Of a DNA stretch of 64,000 bases, positions 52,674-60,662 are shown in pieces. Made by a program: the position numbers and the translations under genes. How positions within the stretch are numbered: position 1 is the stretch's first letter; every line of letters begins with the position of its first letter. Location: positions 310,001 through 374,000 of the forward strand of contig NZ_FNVU01000004.1 of NCBI RefSeq assembly GCF_900107965.1. Reading direction: 5' to 3'. The stretch comes from Actinacidiphila yanglinensis (lineage in GTDB: Bacteria > Actinomycetota > Actinomycetes > Streptomycetales > Streptomycetaceae). Below the pieces are notes generated by a model, which did no database searches, had not been told where the DNA came from, and saw only the letters and a list, made by a program, of their open reading frames with translations.

Positions 52674-54809
52674 TCACCCGGCCTCCGCCAGGGCGCCCGG
52701 CAGCGGGGCGGCGTGCAGCACCGTCAGGCCCGAGACCGCGCGGGTGAGGCAGACGTACAGCCGGCGCAGCCCCGTCCGGTGGTCGGGCTCGGCCGACACG
52801 ATCGCGGCCGGGTCGTCCAGGACCACGTAGTCGTACTCCAGGCCCTTGGCGAGGGACGCCGGAACCAGGGTGAGCCGGGCCTCCGCCGAGGTCTCCTCGC
52901 CCGGGGACAGGTGCGGCAGCCCGGCGGCGCCGAGCGCGGCGGCCAGCGCGGGGATGCGCGGGTCGGCCGCGATGAGGCCGATGGAGCCCTCGTGCGCGAG
53001 GGACTCCCGGCAGGCGGCGACCACGGCCGCGTCCAGCCCGTCCTCGGGGGCGGGGCGGACGAACAGTGCGCCGGGGGACTCGCGGACCGAGGTCGCGGGC
53101 GCGAGACCCGGGGCGATGGACGGCAGCAGCCGGGACGCGTACGCGATGACCTCGCGCGGCACGCGGAAGCCGCGGGTCAGCTCCTCGATCCGGGCCTCCG
53201 GCTTGCCCAGGTGGGACAGCGCCTCGGCCCAGGAGGACGTCGCCCACGGGGTGGTGCCCTGCGCGAGGTCGCCGAGGATCGTCGCGGAGCCGGTGGAGCA
53301 GCGCCGCCCGACCGCGCGGTACTGCATCGGCGAGAGGTCCTGCGCCTCGTCCAGCACCACGTGCCCGAGCGACCCGGTGCGCTGCACCAGGTCGGTGGCC
53401 TCGTCGATCAGCACCGCGTCGGCCGCCGACCACTTCGCCGAACCGATCCCGCGGGCCGGCTTCGCCCACAGGATCTCCTCCTGCTCCTCCGGTGTCAGCA
53501 GCCCGTCGGCGCAGGAGGCCAGGAACTCCCGGTCGGACAGCAGCCGCAGCACCGTCCTGGCCGGGTCGACCGGCGGCCAGCACTCCTTGACCGCGGCCTT
53601 CACCGCGGGATTGCGGGCGACGGCGTCCTGCACCCGGTCGTCGGGGGCCTCGCCGGACCGCTCCATCTGCACCAGCACCGCGTGCGCGATCCGCTGCGGC
53701 AGTGCGTCGCGCGCGGCGCCGTACCGGATGTCGCGGTCGGTCATCTCGCGGACGATCTCCTCCAGTTCGTAGGCCGGCACCCGCCAGCGCCGCGAGCCGC
53801 GCACCACCACGACCGGCTCCTTCGGCATGCGGATGCCGGACCGCACCGCCCGCCGCAGCACCTCCGCCATGCGGGCGTCGCCCTTGAGCCGCGCCGTCCC
53901 GGCCGGGTCGGCGCCGCGGACCTCGACGTGGGCCACCAGGTCGTCCACGGTCGCCTGCTTCACCTGGAGCTCGCCGAGCGCGGGCAGCACCTGCTCGATG
54001 TACTGCAGGAAGGACGCGTTCGGCCCGATCACCAGGGTGCCGGTGCGGGCGAGCCGCTCCCGGTGCGCATACAGCAGGTACGCCACCCGGTGCAGGCCGA
54101 CGGCGGTCTTCCCGGTGCCGGGCGCCCCCTGCACGCAGACCGTGCCGGTCACGCCCGCGCGGACGATCTCGTCCTGCTCGGGCTGGATCGTGGCCACGAT
54201 GTCCCGCATCGGCCCGACGCGGGGCCGCTCGATCTCCGTCTGGAGCAGCCGGCTGGAGGTGTCCGTCTCGGTCGCGTCGGTGAGGTGCTCGTCCTCGTAC
54301 GCGGTCAGCTCGCCGCCGGTGTACCCGAAGCGGCGGCGCAGCCGGACATCCATCGGCTCGGCGCGCGAGGCGCGGTAGAAGGGCTGTGAGACCGGGGCGC
54401 GCCAGTCGATGACCATCGGGTCGCCCTCGGCGTCGTGCACGTGGCGCCGGCCGATGTAGAAGCTCTCGCCGCCGGCGCCCTCGGCGACCTCGGTGCCGGG
54501 CGCGTGCAGGTAGTCGAGGCGGCCGAAGAACAGCGGGGTGCCGGCGAGGTCGGCGAGGGCCTTGATGCGGACCTCGATCTCGCCGGCCAGGATCTTCGCG
54601 TTGACCCAGTTCCCGGTGACGTCGCTGATGTCGAGCGACTCCACGTCATGGCGCATGGCGCGCAGCGCCGACCGGGAGGACGCGAGGTGGGCGCGCTCGC
54701 GGGCCAGCGGGCCGGCGGGGTCCGGCACCGCGGACGAGGGCCGGTCCGCGGCACCGGACCTGGGCGCGGGTGTCGGCGAGGCGGACTGCTTTCGGGCGTG
54801 CGAGGGCAC
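52674..54809 (-). CDS. helD: HelD-like UvrD/Rep superfamily ATPase
   Basis: 711 residues. Walker A GAPGTGKTAVGLHRVAYLL lies near 228-246, after a long N-terminal arm (REIAHLASSRSALRAM, the segment that reaches into RNA polymerase). The motor continues with VLDEAQDLSPMQYR and LTRGFRVPREVIAYASRLL; the C-terminal YVCLTRAVSGLTVLH ends the 2A domain. HelD frees stalled or hibernating RNA polymerase. GTG 54809 follows GGAGG 8 nt upstream; the open frame extends to 54905 but lacks such a site. Converges on the cutC gene. Confidence 0.88.
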   Translation of the reverse strand: MPSHARKQSASPTPAPRSGAADRPSSAVPDPAGPLARERAHLASSRSALRAMRHDVESLDISDVTGNWVNAKILAGEIEVRIKALADLAGTPLFFGRLDYLHAPGTEVAEGAGGESFYIGRRHVHDAEGDPMVIDWRAPVSQPFYRASRAEPMDVRLRRRFGYTGGELTAYEDEHLTDATETDTSSRLLQTEIERPRVGPMRDIVATIQPEQDEIVRAGVTGTVCVQGAPGTGKTAVGLHRVAYLLYAHRERLARTGTLVIGPNASFLQYIEQVLPALGELQVKQATVDDLVAHVEVRGADPAGTARLKGDARMAEVLRRAVRSGIRMPKEPVVVVRGSRRWRVPAYELEEIVREMTDRDIRYGAARDALPQRIAHAVLVQMERSGEAPDDRVQDAVARNPAVKAAVKECWPPVDPARTVLRLLSDREFLASCADGLLTPEEQEEILWAKPARGIGSAKWSAADAVLIDEATDLVQRTGSLGHVVLDEAQDLSPMQYRAVGRRCSTGSATILGDLAQGTTPWATSSWAEALSHLGKPEARIEELTRGFRVPREVIAYASRLLPSIAPGLAPATSVRESPGALFVRPAPEDGLDAAVVAACRESLAHEGSIGLIAADPRIPALAAALGAAGLPHLSPGEETSAEARLTLVPASLAKGLEYDYVVLDDPAAIVSAEPDHRTGLRRLYVCLTRAVSGLTVLHAAPLPGALAEAG

Positions 54810-55147
54810 GGCTTTGCCTCCGGCTGAGCAGGGGGGCGTACGGCGTCGCGTACGCACGTGGTGGTGGCACGAGGGGCCGGCCGGTTTCCGTCCGGGCGGC
54901 GGCACTCCCGTCCGGGAGGCGGCAAGACGCGGAACTATACGCCCCCGGGTTCGGCGGCGCTAACCGTTTTCTCCCGGGTCGCGCGGTCGCGCGCCGCGGG
55001 GCCACGGCGCCGCCACCCCGATCCGCCCTCGGGGTAGCCCCCGGCCCGGACTCAGGGTCGCGGGTAGACCTGAGGGCGGAAACGGCGGCCCGGATGTCCG
55101 CCCTTCGTCCGACGCGTCGGGGCCCCTCGCGTCCTTACCGTGGAGGC
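54810..55147. other. divergent non-coding region between helD and the 56-residue gene
   Basis: No gene supported. On the minus strand GTATAGTT near 54943-54936 supplies a -10-like TATAGT for helD. A GCGTAC...GTACGC palindrome lies at about 54836-54857. TACCGT at 55136-55141 is a -10-like box for the small plus-strand gene. The rifamycin-associated element GGGGCTTGCGGCAAGCCCC was looked for and not found. Confidence 0.5.
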
Positions 55148-55318
55148 ATGTCCACCAGCACAGTTTCCCCAGGTCCCGCCTTCCACGGCAGCTCGGCCCT
55201 CGGTAGCGGCGAGGGGCAGCCGCGGCACGTCCTCGGCAACGCGCTGCGCGCGGTCAAGGTGTTCGTCACGGCCGCCGTCGACGTGGTGATCCTCGGCTCG
55301 GAGAGCGCGCGCCACTGA
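55148..55318 (+). CDS. small conserved-looking protein, 56 residues
   Basis: An N-terminal Ser/Thr/Pro/Gly half and a C-terminal amphipathic stretch VLGNALRAVKVFVTAAVDVVILGSES. The codon bias is normal and a TACCGT box lies 6 nt before ATG 55148, which together support a real gene. The C-terminal segment could associate with membrane. I do not recognise a named family. Confidence 0.6.
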   Translation: MSTSTVSPGPAFHGSSALGSGEGQPRHVLGNALRAVKVFVTAAVDVVILGSESARH

Positions 55319-55431
55319 GGCGCTTGCAGCCCGTCCCGGGTTCCGCCCCCACCTACGACTGAGTAACTCAGCCGCGCCACGTGAGTACGGGCGCGGATCC
55401 GCCGCGCGGCCCGCGGCGGTCTGATGGTCGT

Positions 55432-55944
55432 ATGACGACGACCTCCTCCTCCTCGCACGGCCGGGGCAACGACGGTCCCGAGCCCGCCCGGCCGCACCCG
55501 CGCTGGCAGGACCTCGGCGTGGTGCGCATCACCCTCCCGGCCGCGCCGGCGGCCCCCTCCGGCCCGCCCGAACCGGCCGAGCCGGACGCCGGCCCGCCCC
55601 GGCCACGCCGGGTCGTCCGCGGCCCGTCGCCCGACCCCGACCGGTACGCGTACGTGGCGCCGCTCGTCGCCAGGGTGTGCGCCGTGCCGATGCTCGCCGT
55701 CGGCGGGCTCTACACCCTGGGGTCGGGGATGGCCACGGACCCCTGCAGCGCGCACGGCTGCCAGGCGCTGGACCAGGCGCTGATCATGGGCGCGTGCCTG
55801 TTCGTCGCCGGGCTCGTCGCCCTCCTCACCAGCTGGGCGCTGCCGCGGCACCTGCGCACGGCCCGCGAGCTGACCGCCCTTGCGGCGCCGGTGCTCGCCC
55901 TGATCTCGCTGCTGATCTACTTCAACCTGCCGGCCGCGACGTAG
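55432..55944 (+). CDS. small membrane protein of unknown function
   Basis: 170 residues: a hydrophilic, Pro-rich N-terminus of about 75 residues, then three hydrophobic segments (VARVCAVPMLAVGGLYTL, ALIMGACLFVAGLVALLTSWAL, and LAAPVLALISLLIYFNL). A Cys pair (DPCSAHGCQ) sits in the outer loop between the first two. ATG 55432 starts MTTTSSSSHGRG. It converges on the XPB helicase gene. Confidence 0.7.
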   Translation: MTTTSSSSHGRGNDGPEPARPHPRWQDLGVVRITLPAAPAAPSGPPEPAEPDAGPPRPRRVVRGPSPDPDRYAYVAPLVARVCAVPMLAVGGLYTLGSGMATDPCSAHGCQALDQALIMGACLFVAGLVALLTSWALPRHLRTARELTALAAPVLALISLLIYFNLPAAT

Positions 55945-55966
55945 GGCCCGGCCGGTGCGCGGACGG

Positions 55967-57595
55967 TCAGAGGTCGTCCGCGTCCACGATCCGGTAGGCG
56001 TAGCCCTGCTCGGCCAGGAACCGCTGGCGGTGCGCGGCGAAGTCCTGGTCGATGGTGTCGCGGGCCACCACGGAGTAGAAGCGGGCCTCGTGGCCGTCGG
56101 CCTTCGGCCGCAGCACGCGGCCGAGCCGCTGCGCCTCCTCCTGGCGGGAGCCGAACGTCCCGGAGACCTGGATCGCGACCGTCGCCTCGGGCAGGTCGAT
56201 GGAGAAGTTCGCCACCTTGGAGACGACCAGCACCGACAGCTCGCCCTGCCGGAACGCCTCGAACAGCTTCTCGCGCTGGGCGTTCGTCGTCTCGCCCTTG
56301 ATCACCGGCGCGTTCAGGTGCTCGCCCAGCTCGTCGAGCTGGTCGATGTACTGCCCGATCACCAGGGTCTGCTGGCCCGCGTGCTTGGCCACCAGCGCCT
56401 CCGTGACCTTCCGCTTCGAGGCGGTGGTGGCGCAGTAGCGGTACTTCTCCTCGGTCTCGGCCGTGGCGTACGCCAACCGCTCGGACTCGGTGAGGTTGAC
56501 CCGGACCTCGACGCAGTCGGCGGGCGCGATGTACCCCTGCGCCTCGATCTCCTTCCAGGGCGCGTCGTAGCGCTTCGGCCCGATCAGCGAGAACACGTCC
56601 GACTCGCGGCCGTCCTCGCGCACCAGCGTCGCGGTCAGGCCGAGCCGGCGGCGGGCCTGGAGGTCGGCGGTGAACTTGAAGACCGGCGCCGGCAGCAGGT
56701 GCACCTCGTCGTAGAGGATCAGCCCCCAGTCGCGGGAGTCGAACAGCTCCAGGTGCGGGTAGACACCCTTCCGCTTCGTGGTGAGCACCTGGTACGTGGC
56801 GATGGTGACCGGGCGGATCTCCTTGCGGGTGCCGCTGTACTCGCCGATCTCCTCCTCGGTGAGCGAGGTGCGCTTCATCAGCTCGTGCTTCCACTGGCGG
56901 GCCGAGACGGTGTTGGTCACCAGGATCAGCGTGGTGGCCTTCGCCTGCGCCATCGCGCCCGCTCCGACCAGCGTCTTGCCCGCGCCGCAGGGGAGCACGA
57001 CCACGCCGGACCCGCCGTGCCAGAAGCCCTCCACGGCCTGCTTCTGGTACGGGCGCAGCGCCCAGCCGGTCTCGTCGAGCTCGATCGGGTGCGCCTCGCC
57101 GTCGACGTATCCCGCGAGGTCCTCCGCCGGCCAGCCGAGCTTCAGCAGCACCTGCTTGATCTGGCCGCGCTCCGAGGGGTGCACGACCACGGTGTCCTCG
57201 TCGATCCGGGCGCCGACCAGCGGCTGAACCCGCTTCGAGCGCAGGATCTCCTCCAGCACCGGGCGGTCGGTCGTGGTCAGCACCAGGCCGTGCGCCGGGT
57301 CCTTGCTCAGCCGCAGCCGCCCGTAGCGGTCCATCGTCTCGGCCACGTCCACCAGCAGCGCGTGCGGCACCGGGTACCGGGAGTACTCGACCAGCGCGTC
57401 CACCACCTGCTCGGCGTCGTGGCCGGCCGCGCGGGCGTTCCACAGGCCCAGCGGTGTCACCCGGTAGGTGTGGATGTGCTCCGGCGCCCGCTCCAGCTCG
57501 GCGAACGGGGCGATGGCGCGGCGGCAGGCGTCGGCCTGCTCGTGGTCGACCTCCAGGAGGAGTGTTTTGTCGCTCTGGACGATCAGGCAGGACAA
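55967..57595 (-). CDS. XPB-type DNA repair helicase, TTG start
   Basis: 542 residues, superfamily 2. N-terminal LIVQSDKTLLLEVDHEQADACRRAI and FAELERAPEHIHTYRVTPLGLWNARAAGH are typical of actinobacterial XPB; Walker A LPCGAGKT lies at about 201-208, DEVHLLPAPVF is motif II, and RLGRVLRPKADG is motif VI. TTG 57595 preceded by GGAGG and six C gives the expected length and start; no ATG or GTG suits. Role: unwinding in nucleotide excision or transcription-linked repair, with 3'-5' polarity. No Bax1-type nuclease gene is adjacent. Confidence 0.92.
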   Translation of the reverse strand: MSCLIVQSDKTLLLEVDHEQADACRRAIAPFAELERAPEHIHTYRVTPLGLWNARAAGHDAEQVVDALVEYSRYPVPHALLVDVAETMDRYGRLRLSKDPAHGLVLTTTDRPVLEEILRSKRVQPLVGARIDEDTVVVHPSERGQIKQVLLKLGWPAEDLAGYVDGEAHPIELDETGWALRPYQKQAVEGFWHGGSGVVVLPCGAGKTLVGAGAMAQAKATTLILVTNTVSARQWKHELMKRTSLTEEEIGEYSGTRKEIRPVTIATYQVLTTKRKGVYPHLELFDSRDWGLILYDEVHLLPAPVFKFTADLQARRRLGLTATLVREDGRESDVFSLIGPKRYDAPWKEIEAQGYIAPADCVEVRVNLTESERLAYATAETEEKYRYCATTASKRKVTEALVAKHAGQQTLVIGQYIDQLDELGEHLNAPVIKGETTNAQREKLFEAFRQGELSVLVVSKVANFSIDLPEATVAIQVSGTFGSRQEEAQRLGRVLRPKADGHEARFYSVVARDTIDQDFAAHRQRFLAEQGYAYRIVDADDL

Positions 57596-57826
57596 GGGGG
57601 GCCTCCGGCGGCTGGCGTGCGAACAGACAACTGTACTTCGCCGCGCCGGTCGGGCCGGGCGCGGCGTTGATGGGGGATGTGGTCGTGCGGGGTTGAGCCC
57701 TGTCGTCGCTGTGTGACCGCTGTGCCCGCCCTGTGGGCGATCCGCATGCGGCCGGACAGGCGAATCTGCGCGCGGCACTTGCCGCGCATACAAGATGAAC
57801 AGTCGTATGTGATGTTTTCTGCCCCC

Positions 57827-59407
57827 ATGGATCATCAGCAGACGAATCCCCCCATCGAGCCGCGCCGCCGGGGGACGTTCCGCGCCGTCGCGGCGTCCAC
57901 GGCCGTCGTCGGCGCGGCAGTCATGGCCGCTGCCGGCCTGCTGCTGCCCGGCTCCCCGGCCGGTGCCGCCACCCTGGACGACGGCGGGTCGGCCGCCGCG
58001 CACGGGGCCGCCGCAGGTCCGTCGGACGCGTCCTGGCCGAACGGCAGCGAGTGGCCGCCGAAGAGCGACGTCACGTCGTCGCCCAGCGGCGACAGCGAGT
58101 CGTGGCCCAACGGCAGCCAGTGGCCGGGCGGCGACGACCCGTCCACCCCGCCCGCCGACCACGACGCCTCCGCGGCGCAGGACGGCAGCAGCTCGGCCTC
58201 CCACGACCATGACGCCTCGGCCTCCGACGAGGGCTCCGCCTCCTCGGACCAGGGCTCCGCCTCCTCGGACGAGGGTTCCTCGGCGTCGGACCAGGGTTCT
58301 TCAGCCTCGGACCAGGGTTCCGCCTCCTCGGACGAGGGCTCCTCGGCTTGGGGCGAGGGCTCGACCTCTTCGGACGAGGGTTCCGCGTCTTCGGACGAGG
58401 GCTCTTCGGCGTCGGGTCAGGGCTCGACGTCCTCGGACGAGGGTTCCTCGGCTTGGGGCGAGGGCTCGACCTCTTCGGACGAGGGTTCCGCGTCTTCGGA
58501 CGAGGGCTCTTCGGCGTCGGGTCAGGGCTCGACGTCCTCGGACGAGGGTTCCTCGGCTTGGGGCGAGGGCTCGACCTCTTCGGACGAGGGTTCCGCGTCT
58601 TCGGACGAGGGGACTTCGGCGTCGGGTCAGGGCTCGACGTCCTGGGACCAGGGTTCCTCGGCTTCCGGCGAGGGCTCGACCTCTTCGGACGAGGGTTCCG
58701 CGTCTTCGGACGAGGGCTCTTCGGCGTCGGGTCAGGGCTCGACGTCCTGGGACCAGGGTTCCTCGGCTTCCGGCCAGGGCTCCTCGGACTCCGACGGGTA
58801 CGGTTCCCCGACTCCGGGCTACGGCGGCTCGGGGCCGAGCGAGAGCCCCACGCCCAGCGACAGCTGCTCGCCGACCACCCCGCCCAGCACGCCGCCCACG
58901 ACCCCGCCGACCACGCCTCCCAGCACGCCCCCGAGCACTCCGCCGTCCCACCACCCCGGTCACCACCCGGGTCACCACCCCGGACATCACCCTGGGCACC
59001 ACCCGGGTCACCCCTCACACCACCCGTCGTCCCACCCGAGCCATCACCCCTCGCAGCACCCGAGTCACCACCCGAGCCACCAGCCGTCGCATCACCCGTC
59101 GCACCACCCGTCGCACCACCCCAGCCACCCTCCGACGACCCCGCCCACCACGCCCCCGAGCACTCCTCCGTCCCATCACCCCTCGCAGCACCCGAGTCAC
59201 CACCCGAGCCACCAGCCGTCGCACCACCCGTCGCACCACCCCAGCACCCCGCCCACGACGCCGAGCACGCCCACCTCGACCCCGCCGAGCCTCCCGCACA
59301 CCGGGGCCTCCGCACAGGTCGAGTGGGCCGGCGCGGCCGCCGTGGCGGTGCTGGGTACCGGTGGTGCGCTGGTGATCTTCAGCCGCAGGCGCGGGCGCCA
59401 CAACTGA
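57827..59407 (+). CDS. sortase-anchored surface protein with Ser/Asp/Glu heptads and His/Pro repeats
   Basis: 526 residues. Signal-type start with Arg cluster and hydrophobic stretch VVGAAVMAAAGLLLPGSPAGA; then about 26 heptads like SxSSDEG (about 58218-58790), organised in 105-bp superrepeats; then a His/Pro-rich segment (HHPG, HHPS units); and finally LPHTG at 489-493, a TM helix and RRRGR tail, a full cell-wall sorting signal. Streptomycete sortase E prefers LAxTG, so LPHTG suggests another sortase class or a broad one. ATG 57812 is an alternative. Function unknown; adhesion or metal binding is a guess from composition. Confidence 0.8.
   Translation: MDHQQTNPPIEPRRRGTFRAVAASTAVVGAAVMAAAGLLLPGSPAGAATLDDGGSAAAHGAAAGPSDASWPNGSEWPPKSDVTSSPSGDSESWPNGSQWPGGDDPSTPPADHDASAAQDGSSSASHDHDASASDEGSASSDQGSASSDEGSSASDQGSSASDQGSASSDEGSSAWGEGSTSSDEGSASSDEGSSASGQGSTSSDEGSSAWGEGSTSSDEGSASSDEGSSASGQGSTSSDEGSSAWGEGSTSSDEGSASSDEGTSASGQGSTSWDQGSSASGEGSTSSDEGSASSDEGSSASGQGSTSWDQGSSASGQGSSDSDGYGSPTPGYGGSGPSESPTPSDSCSPTTPPSTPPTTPPTTPPSTPPSTPPSHHPGHHPGHHPGHHPGHHPGHPSHHPSSHPSHHPSQHPSHHPSHQPSHHPSHHPSHHPSHPPTTPPTTPPSTPPSHHPSQHPSHHPSHQPSHHPSHHPSTPPTTPSTPTSTPPSLPHTGASAQVEWAGAAAVAVLGTGGALVIFSRRRGRHN
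58218..58790 (+). repeat. tandem repeats encoding Ser/Asp/Glu-Gly heptads
   Basis: About 26 units of 21 bp encode heptads of SxSSDEG, SSASGQG or SSAWGEG types. From 58346 these fall in 105-bp (35-codon) blocks: the marker GCTTGGGGCGAGGG occurs at 58346, 58451 and 58556, and its variant GCTTCCGGC at 58661 and 58766. Such near-identical blocks point to recent unequal crossing-over or slippage. Confidence 0.9.
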
Positions 59408-59534
59408 CGCCTCACGTCTGAGGGTTCACCGATCCGACAGCCGACCGGCCGTCGTACGCCTTCCCACGGCGTACGGCGGCCGGTCGCGGGTAAGCGGCGC
59501 AGGGACAGTGCCTAATTCGAGGGGGCCGCGGTCC

Positions 59535-60629
59535 ATGGCGCTACGAGTCCCGCGTTTCCGTGCCGATCCGTCCTCCGGATCGAGTAGCGGGGCGACCGAA
59601 CCGACGACGCCGCGGAAGGCGGCTCCGAAGCCCGCGTCCAAGGCCAAGGCCGCTCCGGCGGCCAAGGCCGGAGCCAAGGCCGGAGCCAAGCCCAGGGCCA
59701 CGCCGAAGAAGCCCGCGGCCGCGCCGCGGTCCACAGCCAAGGCGAAGCCCGGCGGCAAGGCGAAGTCCGCGAGCGGCGCGAAGTCCGGCGGCACGGCGAA
59801 GCGCGCGGTGAAGTCCCCGGCGAGGTCCGGGTCCGGGCGGAGCCGTACGACCGCCGCCGGGCCGGCGCCCGCGCCGCGCCGTACGCTCGCCGCATGGTGG
59901 CCGCGCTCCGGGAGGGCCGGTCCGGCCGAGCCCGAGAAGCCGACCAAAACGGCCAGGCCGACCAGGGCGGGTAGGTCGGCCACGTCGACGAAGCCGTCAG
60001 GATCCGGGAAGTCCGCGGGCCCGGGGGAGCCCCGGACGTCGCGGTGGACCCGCCGGAAGGCGGACGCGCCTTCCGCTCCCCCCGCTCCTCCGGCACCGCT
60101 GCTCCAGCGCCGTTCCGTCGCGGCTCTCGCGGCCCGGGGGCTCGTGCTCGCCGTGCTCGTCGTGGCGATGGTGGCCTTCGCGGTGGCGCTGGCCAAGGTG
60201 ACGCTGGTGCCGGAGCCGGGGTCCGACGCGCTCGTGCACACCAATCTGCGCCCGGGCGCCTCGATCCGCGCCTACCTCGACCAGCCGGACACCCGCGACA
60301 CCATCAAGCAGATCGGCGGCAACATCCTGCTGGGCGTCCCGTTCGGCATCCTGCTGCCGACCCTCTTCCCCCGGACCCGGGGGCTGGTGCGCGTCGTCGT
60401 GGTCACCGCGCTGGTGATGCTGGTGGTCGAGACGACGCAGGGCGCCATCGTCGAGGGCCGCGCCTTCGACATCGACGACGTCATCCTCAACACCGCGGGC
60501 GCGCTGCTGGGTTACCTCGCCCTCGGCCGCCGCCTCGGCCGGGCGCTCCACCCGCGCCGCACCCACTGGTACCACCGCTTCGGTTACGGCACGCCTCCTC
60601 CTCCGGCCCCCGGGAAGCCCGAGACCTGA
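59535..60629 (+). CDS. VanZ-like membrane protein with a histone-like N-terminal tail
   Basis: 364 residues. Residues about 30-190 are rich in Lys, Ala, Pro and Ser/Arg (KAxxKPxAK units), like histone H1 or the tails of actinobacterial HupS. From residue 194 hydrophobic segments begin (AALAARGLVLAVLVVAMVAFAVAL), with VHTNLRPGASIRAYLDQPDTRDTIKQIGGNILLGVPFGILLP and VETTQGAIVEGRAFDIDDVILNTAGALLGYL, the VanZ family blocks. ATG 59535 has GAGGGG about 10 nt upstream; GTG 59508 adds nine residues. VanZ relatives affect teicoplanin sensitivity, but most are uncharacterised. Confidence 0.8.
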   Translation: MALRVPRFRADPSSGSSSGATEPTTPRKAAPKPASKAKAAPAAKAGAKAGAKPRATPKKPAAAPRSTAKAKPGGKAKSASGAKSGGTAKRAVKSPARSGSGRSRTTAAGPAPAPRRTLAAWWPRSGRAGPAEPEKPTKTARPTRAGRSATSTKPSGSGKSAGPGEPRTSRWTRRKADAPSAPPAPPAPLLQRRSVAALAARGLVLAVLVVAMVAFAVALAKVTLVPEPGSDALVHTNLRPGASIRAYLDQPDTRDTIKQIGGNILLGVPFGILLPTLFPRTRGLVRVVVVTALVMLVVETTQGAIVEGRAFDIDDVILNTAGALLGYLALGRRLGRALHPRRTHWYHRFGYGTPPPPAPGKPET

Positions 60630-60662
60630 CCGGTGACCGGGGGCGGGCGCCGGGAAAGCGGC

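Noticed and set aside
54810-55147. HelR-type rifamycin-associated element before helD
   Set aside because: The GGGGCTTGCGGCAAGCCCC palindrome is not present, so there is no evidence for rifamycin-inducible HelR.
58218-58790. Tandem repeats as a CRISPR array
   Set aside because: Repeats are adjacent without unique spacers, lie in one long frame and encode a regular protein pattern.
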